Source: Crocinitomicaceae bacterium (lineage in GTDB: Bacteria > Bacteroidota > Bacteroidia > Flavobacteriales_D > Crocinitomicaceae). Taken from it: 5,436 bases of DNA. The position numbers were made by a program, and so were the translations under genes. Below are positions 1-5,436 of the stretch, in pieces; within the stretch, counting starts at the first letter, position 1; each line of letters begins with the position of its first letter. Below the pieces are notes generated by a model. The model was not told the origin of the DNA. It did not search any database and saw only the letters and a program-made list of their open reading frames with translations. The stretch is from the NCBI GenBank assembly GCA_013215515.1, contig JABSPC010000171.1, positions 1 to 5,436 of the forward strand. The letters run 5' to 3'.

Positions 1-39
1 GTTGATTCTCAACTTCAATTAAATTTCAATTCAGCATAG
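1..39 (+). CDS. 3' end of an upstream gene (possibly DNA polymerase III delta' subunit)
   Basis: Frame 1 is open from the window edge and ends at a TAG at 37-39, leaving twelve residues, VDSQLQLNFNSA. This is too short for a homology call. In many Bacteroidota the gene before ricT is holB, the clamp-loader delta' subunit. Bacteroidota delta' proteins often end in a hydrophobic stretch of the type FxDxSLxL after an NANxK-like motif, and the VDSQLQL stretch resembles that ending. The assignment therefore rests on remembered synteny plus a weak resemblance. It could equally be the end of another gene or chance reading, since a 12-codon open run is not significant in itself. Confidence 0.3.
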   Translation, partial: VDSQLQLNFNSA

Positions 40-324
40 ACTAGGGGCTTACTTTTTAAGATCGAGAGAGTAGTCCAATAAAATCAAGGCTTCTAGGACG
101 CAAATTGCTCAATTTCTATTTTTATCGGACAGTAGTGATTTGTAATCTTCAAAATAACAGGTTGGTCTTCAGTTTATAAACTCGAAACGTACTATTTTAA
201 AGAGATCTGACTGCATTTTGGAACCGAACTCAGGCTTTAACATTACTTTCTTTAAATCTTCACGATTGATCTGAACAACACCTAGGATTTTATTGCGTAT
301 TTTTAACCCCTAAACGAATTAATT
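40..324. other. 285-nt leader/intergenic region, no convincing gene
   Basis: This AT-rich stretch lies between the stop at 37-39 and the ricT start. No + strand frame carries a plausible gene, and I see no tRNA, strong hairpin or clear terminator. It should hold the ricT promoter if ricT is not read through from upstream, but I found no good match to the Bacteroidota pattern TTG-N17-23-TAnnTTTG. It contains a perfect 12-bp palindrome, AGTTTATAAACT, at 171-182, about what chance would give in a window this size. On the minus strand one frame is open for 46 codons (309-172) and reads like ordinary protein, but it lacks a start codon near its beginning; this is discussed in the findings. Confidence 0.5.
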
Positions 325-1659
325 ATGGGTTGTTCCAGTTGTGGGAGTGGAGACACGCCAGGCGGATGTAAAAACAATGGTACCTGTAGTTCTGGAGGGT
401 GCAATAAATTGGAGGTTTATAACTGGTTGTCTAACATGTCATTACCAGGAGGACAAACCCCTTACGATATATTAGAAATTCGGTTTAAAAACAGCCGAAA
501 AGGATTTTATAGAAACACAAAAAATCATTCACTTCAACTCGGCGATGTCGTTGTTGTTGAAGGAAGTCCCGGACAAGATGTTGGGGTAGTGTCTATTGTT
601 GGTGAACTTACTAGAATACAGGTCAAAAAGAAAAGTCCAGGCTTTAAGCAAGCTGAGGCGCGAAATATTTTGCGAATCGCTGAGCAAGAAGATATGGATA
701 AGTGGGCAAGGGCAAGGGACCTTGAAAAGGAGGTAATGTATAAAGCGCGAACGCTTGCTGTAAACCTCAACCTGCAAATGAAAATTTCGGATGTTGAGTA
801 CCAAGCCGATTTAACAAAAGCGACATTTTATTATACTGCCGAAGGGCGTGTTGATTTCCGCCAGCTAATTAAAGATATGGCTGAGGAGTTCAAGATCCGT
901 ATTGAAATGCGCCAAATCGGAGTAAGACAAGAAGCGTCGAGATTAGGAGGAATTGGATCATGTGGGAGAGAACTTTGTTGTTCTACTTGGTTAACAGATT
1001 TTAGGTCTGTTTCAACATCTGCAGCACGATATCAACAACTTTCTTTGAACCCGCAAAAGCTTGCTGGTCAATGTGGCAAGTTAAAATGCTGCTTGAATTA
1101 CGAGCTTGACATGTATCTTGATGCGATTAAAGCGTTCCCTAAGGGAGACTTAAAGCTTCGTACCGAAAAAGGAACAGCAGCTCATATCAAAACAGACGTT
1201 TTTAAACAACAGATGTGGTATGTGTATGAGGGCGATTCTGGATCAGGATTGATTTCATTAAAACCAGACAGAGTACGCGAAATAATTCGAATGAATAAAG
1301 ACGGGAAAAAGCCTCATGATTTGGTTGAATTCATGGAAACGGTTGAAGTTAAAGAACCAGATTATACAAACGTTGTTGGACAAGACGATTTAAATCGTTT
1401 TGATAAAATGTTCAAGAAGAAAAAGAAATCGAATAAAACCAGACAGGGAGGCAACAACCGTAACCGACCTCAGAATAAAAATAAAGGTGGGAATAAGAAT
1501 AACCCCCAGAATAAGAATCAGAACCCTCAGGAGAAAATACCTGAGGGAGAAGGAAATAAGACGAAAAAACAAAACCGGAACAATAGAAACCGAAACAAGA
1601 ATAAAAAGAAGAATACAGAGAATAGAAACAACCCGCCGAAAAATGAAAGCCCGAAATAG
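325..1659 (+). CDS. ricT: PSP1/RicT (YaaT) family regulatory iron-sulfur protein
   Basis: The product is a 444-residue cytoplasmic protein of the PSP1 C-terminal domain family. In Bacillus subtilis RicT (YaaT) works with RicA and RicF in an Fe-S-containing complex that promotes RNase Y-dependent mRNA maturation and affects phosphorelay, sporulation and competence. Its role in Bacteroidota is not established. The order seen is: a Cys-rich head (C3, C6, C15, C21, C26, followed by NKLEVYNWLSNM, typical of Bacteroidota members); an N-terminal beta-rich part (about 45-105); a PSP1 domain (about 118-205); the family cysteine motifs CGRELCC (213-219) and CGKLKCC (250-256); and a Lys/Asn/Arg-rich disordered tail from about 363 to the end. 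The tail repeats PQNKN and has no counterpart in the shorter (about 275-residue) Bacillus protein. The ATG at 325 is chosen because the MGCSSC start is characteristic. There is no clear Shine-Dalgarno sequence, as is normal in this phylum. Its last 17 nt overlap gldH. Confidence 0.93.
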   Translation: MGCSSCGSGDTPGGCKNNGTCSSGGCNKLEVYNWLSNMSLPGGQTPYDILEIRFKNSRKGFYRNTKNHSLQLGDVVVVEGSPGQDVGVVSIVGELTRIQVKKKSPGFKQAEARNILRIAEQEDMDKWARARDLEKEVMYKARTLAVNLNLQMKISDVEYQADLTKATFYYTAEGRVDFRQLIKDMAEEFKIRIEMRQIGVRQEASRLGGIGSCGRELCCSTWLTDFRSVSTSAARYQQLSLNPQKLAGQCGKLKCCLNYELDMYLDAIKAFPKGDLKLRTEKGTAAHIKTDVFKQQMWYVYEGDSGSGLISLKPDRVREIIRMNKDGKKPHDLVEFMETVEVKEPDYTNVVGQDDLNRFDKMFKKKKKSNKTRQGGNNRNRPQNKNKGGNKNNPQNKNQNPQEKIPEGEGNKTKKQNRNNRNRNKNKKKNTENRNNPPKNESPK

Positions 1660-2107
1660 ATTTTTGTTTGTTTTTGTTGCAATAACATTGTCCTCCTGTT
1701 CAGAAGAGCCGTTTTATGAAAAGGCCTACTCCTTTGAGAATAAAGAGTGGAAACAAGATCATAAGCTCAAGTTTGAGGTGGATATTAAGGATCTCGACAA
1801 GGAATACGACTTCATATTGTCTTTTCGGACAACAACAGACTATAAGTACAACAACTTATGGTTTTTTTTGAAAACAGAAGCGCCCGATGGTTCCAAATCT
1901 AGAGAACCATTTGAAGTGAAAATTTCTAATCCAGACGGGGCATGGATTGGAACTAAAACAGGCTCTATTGTTGAAACCCCACTTGTTTTTGCACGCAGAA
2001 AACTACCTTTCAAAGGAAAATACAAGTTCGTTATAGAACAAGGAATTACAGAGTCTAAGGTAGATGAAATCCTCGACGTTGTTTTTACCGTAGATTATGC
2101 CAAATAG
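1643..2107 (+). CDS. gldH: Gliding motility lipoprotein GldH
   Basis: The product is a 154-residue lipoprotein matching GldH, which is needed for gliding in Flavobacterium johnsoniae; its biochemical role is unknown. The start is a basic n-region (MKARNR), a hydrophobic core and a lipobox, L16-S17-S18-C19. The mature part shows the family pattern: aromatic-W near residues 31-36 (FENKEW), hydrophobic beta strands, the RTTTDYKYNNLW segment (62-73), NPDGAWIG (96-103), LPFKGKYKF (121-129) and IEQGI (131-135). The length is usual for the family. The same frame is open for 81 codons upstream, but that part reads the ricT tail out of frame and is Arg/Ile-rich junk. The lipobox spacing fixes the ATG at 1643. 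The gene starts inside ricT, so translation is probably coupled, and it ends 7 nt before a convergent gene. Confidence 0.92.
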   Translation: MKARNRFLFVFVAITLSSCSEEPFYEKAYSFENKEWKQDHKLKFEVDIKDLDKEYDFILSFRTTTDYKYNNLWFFLKTEAPDGSKSREPFEVKISNPDGAWIGTKTGSIVETPLVFARRKLPFKGKYKFVIEQGITESKVDEILDVVFTVDYAK

Positions 2108-2114
2108 AAAAGAA

Positions 2115-2783
2115 TCAAAGCTTGAACTCATAAGAAATCGCAATTACGTGCCGTACTCCTGCAGCATAGTTTCTTAACTTCTTATCAAATTGGTACTTTA
2201 TAGAAAGGCTATGCGGCCCGTCTAATTCAATTTTAGTTCCAGCAGCAAATCTCACTTTAGTAAACTGTCGCCCATTTTTACCCAATTCTGGATTGTAAAA
2301 GAACTCTGAGGTTACAGTAGGTGAGAAAACACTTCCCTTTATATCGTAAGTAACCGAAGTCTTAAACCGAAACGCTTGATCGAAATCAGCATCGTAGGCC
2401 TCGGATCCGCTAAACTGCTTAAAAGCGTATTGGTAACGAAGTCTAACCCCTAAAGCAAGTCTCTTTATCACTGACTTTTTAAAGTTAGCGTTTAGATTAA
2501 TCCTATGCGAAGACTTATAGTTTCCATATTTGTTACGATCGACTAAAAACCGATACTCAACAGATGGTTTAAACCACTTTTTCACCTTGTATTCAATTCC
2601 AGCTTGAGGAAAGAACGTAGCGACGCCCTGGTTGTCAAAACGGGTGCTTATATTGACCATCCAGTCTGTTTTCTTGACAATATCACCTCTTAGACCAACT
2701 TTGGCCCACGCCATCATGTAGTCGTTTTGTCCAAAAGAAGACAAAGAGATTCCAAGAAATATTAGTATTGTAGATAATTTCAT
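2115..2783 (-). CDS. DUF2490-like outer-membrane beta-barrel protein
   Basis: The product is 222 residues and starts with a signal peptide (MKLSTILIFLGISLSSFGQ, likely cleaved before Q19). The rest is alternating aromatic/hydrophobic and polar residues consistent with about ten to twelve short amphipathic beta strands, with the last at the C-terminus (IAISYEFKL), as expected of a small outer-membrane barrel. The segments AWAKVGLRGDIVKK, STRFD (46-50), GIEYKVKKWFKPSVEYRF (62-79), SSHRINLN (91-98) and RLRYQY (114-119) fit the DUF2490 pattern, whose function is unknown. It lies 9 nt downstream of the lipoprotein gene on the same strand and is probably co-transcribed with it. The family call is from memory of its pattern, and a generic porin-like barrel remains possible. 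Its stop faces gldH across a 7-nt gap. Confidence 0.72.
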   Translation of the reverse strand: MKLSTILIFLGISLSSFGQNDYMMAWAKVGLRGDIVKKTDWMVNISTRFDNQGVATFFPQAGIEYKVKKWFKPSVEYRFLVDRNKYGNYKSSHRINLNANFKKSVIKRLALGVRLRYQYAFKQFSGSEAYDADFDQAFRFKTSVTYDIKGSVFSPTVTSEFFYNPELGKNGRQFTKVRFAAGTKIELDGPHSLSIKYQFDKKLRNYAAGVRHVIAISYEFKL

Positions 2784-2792
2784 TTTTAGAAA

Positions 2793-3206
2793 TTAAAAGT
2801 TCTTAAATACTTCAATAGTCCCCATATCAACAATTTCTTTTTTGTCGGTAATTGTGATAGGATAAACGGTTTCTTTTTTTCCACTGAAACAAGTGTTGCA
2901 GTCTTCATATACGAAGATTCTGTAATTCCCAGGCTCTAAGTATTCAAACTCAAAACTTCCGTCATATGATGTTTCAATATCATCGTCAAAGTAAGTGTTA
3001 GTAGGATCATCACCGTAAATGATGTAAACATCAAACTTAAGGGCGAAGTAGTCGTTTATCGCATTCAATGCGCCATCATATTCAGTAATATGAATTTTAC
3101 CTTTAATAGTTGTGGCACCACCTGGACCTTCAACTTTTGTACATCCTGAACCAAGAAATAAAAGTGCGCTAATGGAAAAAAGGAAAAAGAGAGATTTGAT
3201 TTTCAT
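2793..3206 (-). CDS. Small lipoprotein with transthyretin/carboxypeptidase-regulatory-like fold
   Basis: The product is a 137-residue predicted lipoprotein. A hydrophobic signal leads to the lipobox L18-G19-S20-G21-C22, so the ATG at 3206 is preferred. The 24 codons further upstream in the same frame put hydrophobic, Cys-containing sequence before the signal and are rejected. After a short linker (TKVEGPGG) the sequence KGKIHI, DVYIIYGDD, then YDGSFEFEYLEPGNYRIFVY (81-100) and a final ITDKKEIVDMGTIEVF resembles the seven-stranded beta-sandwich of carboxypeptidase-regulatory/SpaA-like domains. The DGSF..YLEPGNY block is the hallmark, and these folds usually serve in binding or adhesion. A CxxC pair (C103, C106) follows. 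Residues after the lipid cysteine (TKVE) do not resemble the acidic surface-export signal. It is the first gene of the pair with the downstream barrel protein. Function is unknown; the fold assignment is inference. Confidence 0.75.
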   Translation of the reverse strand: MKIKSLFFLFSISALLFLGSGCTKVEGPGGATTIKGKIHITEYDGALNAINDYFALKFDVYIIYGDDPTNTYFDDDIETSYDGSFEFEYLEPGNYRIFVYEDCNTCFSGKKETVYPITITDKKEIVDMGTIEVFKNF

Positions 3207-3388
3207 AAGTATTAGTTTATCAATTTTTAGAATAAGGTGACAACAAAATAAAGAGATAGAAATGCAACCATTCCTCACTTTTAGTCGTTTCCAATATACG
3301 AAATGTTAGCAAATGGGTAACAAATTTCGTAATATTGACAGAATCAAATTGTTATAAACAATAGGATTGCTAAATGCTATAAACGATT
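3207..3388. promoter_or_regulatory. Divergent intergenic region with candidate promoters
   Basis: This 182-nt spacer must carry the promoters for the minus-strand lipoprotein operon and the + strand CotH gene. Two imperfect matches to the Bacteroidota -7 box TAnnTTTG are visible. On the minus strand, TTATTTTG (3251-3244) has one mismatch and would give a leader of about 30 nt, but its nearest upstream TTG is too close. On the + strand, TAGGATTG (3362-3369) has one mismatch, with TTGACA at 3335-3340 slightly farther than the usual spacing. A 12-nt imperfect direct repeat, GTTATAAACAAT (3351-3362) and GCTATAAACGAT (3376-3387), lies just before the CotH start. All of these are weak and none is proven. 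Confidence 0.3.
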
Positions 3389-5436
3389 ATGAAAATAACT
3401 AGAAAGGTAAAACCAGCTTTATTTCTTATACTGTTGTTGGTCACGGGATCCGCTAATTCTCAAGTGATTATCAACGAGTATTCATGTTCTAACATGAATG
3501 GACCAACGGATAATTATGGTAATAACGAAGATTGGGTTGAGTTGTTAAACACAACTGGAGCAGCAATCGATTTAACAGGGTACTATCTCTCCGATAAACC
3601 GTCAAACTTATTGAAATGGCAAGTTCCAAGTGGAACAATTGCCGCCAATTCGTACAAAATGGTGATGTGTTCTAAACGAAACGCCGTTAATGGAAACGAA
3701 TTGCACCCAAACTTTAACCTAAAGCAAACTCAAGGGGAGTGGATCATTCTTTCCAACCCTCTTGGAAATGTAATGGATTCAATTAAGATAGTTAACGTAA
3801 CTCAAATAGATCATTCTTGCGGGCGTTCAACCGATGGCGCACCGGATTGGAAGCTTTTTACAACACCAACACCTATGTTACCTAATACTGGTGCTCAGAA
3901 CTTTTATGAGCCAAAGCCAGTAATGAGTGTTGCACCGGGATTCTATCCTGGAGCGCAATCAGTGACAATAACGTGTTCTGATCCAGGAGCAACGATTCGA
4001 TATACAACTGATGGATCATATCCAACAGGAGCATCAACGGCATATACAGGACCCGTTAATATTGCAACAACAACGGTGCTTCGTGCTACTGCTTTTGGAG
4101 TAGATGACCCAAGTTTTACAGAAACGAATTCTTATTTCATTAATGTAAACCACGGCATATGTGTCGTTTCAGTTTGTAGTGATGATGTATACGACCTTGT
4201 TGCCAATGGTAACCAAGGTGGCTGGGGTGGAGCTGCCAATAAAGTAGGTGGATTTGAACTTTTTGAACAAGACGGAACTTTTATTGATGAAGGTGACGGA
4301 CACTTTAATAAGCACGGAAATGATTCATGGGCTTATGATCAAAGAGGGTTTGACTTTATTATGAGAGATCAGTTTGGGTACAACGATGACATTGAGCACC
4401 AAATTTTCCCAAACGATACACCTAGAGAAAACTTTCAAAGATTAATCTTAAAGCCAGGAGCGAGTGATAACTACCCGTTTGAAAATGGTGGAGCGCACAT
4501 TCGTGATGCATTTGTTCATACGCTTTCAATTAGAGCTGACATGCTTCTTGATGAAAGAACATGGAGACCTTGTGTTGTTTATTTGAACGGTGAGTACTGG
4601 GGAGTTTATGAAATTCGTGAAAAATACGATGATCATGATTATACAGATTACTATTATGGACAGGACAAATTCAACCTTCGATACCTTAAAACATGGGGAG
4701 GAACTTGGGAAGAGTATGGAGCTCCAAATGCACAACCTGATTGGGATGCTTTAACAGCGTTCATTCTTGCTAATAATATGGCGCCAGGTCCAGATTGGGA
4801 TTACGTAAAAGGAGAATTGAAGTGGCAATCATTATGTGATTACTTTATGTTCAATTCTTATGTGGTAAACCAAGATTGGTTGAACTGGAACACTGCATGG
4901 TGGAGAGGTATGGACCCGCTTGGTTCAAAGAAAAAATGGAGATACACATTGTGGGATATGGATGCAACATTCGGACACTACACTAATTATACAGGAATTC
5001 CTGATCCTACAGCAAACGCAGATCCTTGTAATGCTGAGAATCTACCAGATCCTGGAGGACAAGGGCACACAGCAATCTTAGAAAAACTTATTTTAGAAAA
5101 CCCAATTGTTGAGCAATACTACATTACTCGATATATTGACTTGGTAAATACTAAGTTCTCTTGCGCATACATGAATCAATTACTTGACAGTATGTTAATG
5201 GAGATTACTCCTGAAATGACAGGGCCAGCACCAAGTCAAATAGACAAGTGGGGTGGTTCTGATGCGGGTTGGTTAGCAAACGTACAGGATTTAAAAGACT
5301 TTATTGACCTAAGGTGTTTAGCATTGGAGCAAGGTTTAATAGACTGTTATAATTTAACTGGACCATACCCTGTTGTATTTGATGTTACACCACCACTTTC
5401 AGGAACGATTAAGGTAAATTCAGTATTTGCACCAAC
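3389..5436 (+). CDS. Secreted CotH kinase-like protein with lamin-tail and chitobiase-like domains (3' end cut off)
   Basis: The frame is open from the ATG at 3389 to the window edge: 682 complete codons, no stop. Residues 1-24 form a signal peptide (basic start, Leu-rich core, SANS before Q25). A lamin-tail-type beta domain follows (about 25-165; IINEYSCSN, EDWVELLNTTG, IDLTGYYLSD). Next is a chitobiase/hexosaminidase C-terminal-type domain (about 176-252; YTTDGSYPT at 205-213). A CotH domain spans about 262-645, with FQRLILKPGASDN, IRDAFVHTL (371-379), YLNGEYWGVYEIREKYD (398-414), NQDWLNWN (494-501) and WDMDATFG (522-529). CotH proteins are atypical kinases; Bacillus CotH phosphorylates spore-coat proteins, while the substrate of non-sporulating bacteria is unknown. 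The Asp-containing motifs at 494-501 and 522-529 match the conserved catalytic and metal-binding positions, so activity is plausible. After 655 a new region starts (PPLSGTIKVN). A type IX sorting domain is expected past the edge but is not visible. Confidence 0.93.
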   Translation, partial: MKITRKVKPALFLILLLVTGSANSQVIINEYSCSNMNGPTDNYGNNEDWVELLNTTGAAIDLTGYYLSDKPSNLLKWQVPSGTIAANSYKMVMCSKRNAVNGNELHPNFNLKQTQGEWIILSNPLGNVMDSIKIVNVTQIDHSCGRSTDGAPDWKLFTTPTPMLPNTGAQNFYEPKPVMSVAPGFYPGAQSVTITCSDPGATIRYTTDGSYPTGASTAYTGPVNIATTTVLRATAFGVDDPSFTETNSYFINVNHGICVVSVCSDDVYDLVANGNQGGWGGAANKVGGFELFEQDGTFIDEGDGHFNKHGNDSWAYDQRGFDFIMRDQFGYNDDIEHQIFPNDTPRENFQRLILKPGASDNYPFENGGAHIRDAFVHTLSIRADMLLDERTWRPCVVYLNGEYWGVYEIREKYDDHDYTDYYYGQDKFNLRYLKTWGGTWEEYGAPNAQPDWDALTAFILANNMAPGPDWDYVKGELKWQSLCDYFMFNSYVVNQDWLNWNTAWWRGMDPLGSKKKWRYTLWDMDATFGHYTNYTGIPDPTANADPCNAENLPDPGGQGHTAILEKLILENPIVEQYYITRYIDLVNTKFSCAYMNQLLDSMLMEITPEMTGPAPSQIDKWGGSDAGWLANVQDLKDFIDLRCLALEQGLIDCYNLTGPYPVVFDVTPPLSGTIKVNSVFAP

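Noticed and set aside
102..125. Inverted repeat AAATTGCTCAATTT followed by a T-rich stretch, as a terminator
   Set aside because: With a realistic loop only five A-U pairs remain, too weak for an intrinsic terminator, and the T tract is interrupted.
171..182. Perfect palindrome AGTTTATAAACT as an operator
   Set aside because: About one 12-bp perfect palindrome is expected by chance in 5.4 kb, and no second copy or regulator is nearby.
529..804. Two minus-strand reading frames of 78-91 codons opposite ricT
   Set aside because: Both lie opposite the conserved ricT coding sequence and show no recognisable domain or signal.
1390..1572. Minus-strand 60-codon hydrophobic reading frame opposite the ricT tail
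   Set aside because: Its Ile/Leu/Phe-rich character is just the complement of the Asn/Lys/Arg-rich codons of ricT.
1400..1642. 81-codon upstream extension of the gldH frame
   Set aside because: It reads the ricT tail out of frame, gives Arg/Ile-rich low-complexity protein, and would bury the lipoprotein signal peptide that starts cleanly at 1643.
1840..2025. Minus-strand 61-codon reading frame opposite gldH
   Set aside because: It lies wholly within the conserved GldH coding region on the other strand and has no recognisable features.
3207..3278. 24-codon upstream extension of the minus-strand lipoprotein
   Set aside because: The signal peptide and lipobox fit a start at 3206; the extra residues add a second hydrophobic stretch and would cover the likely promoter region.
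4526..4735. Minus-strand 69-codon reading frame with a hydrophobic segment
   Set aside because: It lies inside the CotH domain coding sequence, which is strongly conserved in pattern on the + strand.

Overview
The window looks like chromosomal DNA from a gliding or type IX secretion-competent member of the Bacteroidota, probably Flavobacteriales or a Crocinitomicaceae/Cryomorphaceae-like relative. The evidence is a GldH-type lipoprotein, a RicT/PSP1 protein of the Bacteroidota form with a Cys-rich head and Lys/Asn/Arg-rich tail, a DUF2490-type outer-membrane protein, a lamin-tail/chitobiase-like/CotH protein, AT-rich DNA and no strong Shine-Dalgarno sequences. The lineage is inferred from gene content, not from a marker gene.

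Layout. Bases 1-39 are the last codons of a gene entering from the left, possibly holB. Bases 40-324 hold no convincing gene. A two-gene + strand block follows: ricT (325-1659), then gldH (1643-2107), overlapping by 17 nt. gldH meets a minus-strand pair head-on with a 7-nt gap. That pair is transcribed right to left: a small lipoprotein with a transthyretin-like fold (3206-2793), then, 9 nt later, a DUF2490-like beta-barrel protein (2783-2115). A 182-nt divergent spacer (3207-3388) separates the pair from a large + strand gene (3389 to beyond 5436). That gene encodes a secreted protein with a signal peptide, a lamin-tail domain, a chitobiase/hexosaminidase C-terminal-type domain and a CotH kinase-like domain. 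It has no stop in the window and is cut by the right edge.

How the genes relate. All four complete or near-complete genes after ricT encode envelope or exported proteins. Only ricT is cytoplasmic. ricT and gldH are probably co-transcribed, and the minus-strand lipoprotein and barrel protein are probably co-transcribed. I see no evidence that the two operons and the CotH gene form one pathway. I find no CRISPR array, insertion sequence, tRNA, rRNA, integrase, toxin-antitoxin pair or defence island. The window is mostly ordinary. The points most worth checking are the CotH protein, the cysteine architecture and overlapping tail of RicT, the acidic patch after the GldH lipid cysteine, and a possible decayed ORF in the leader region.
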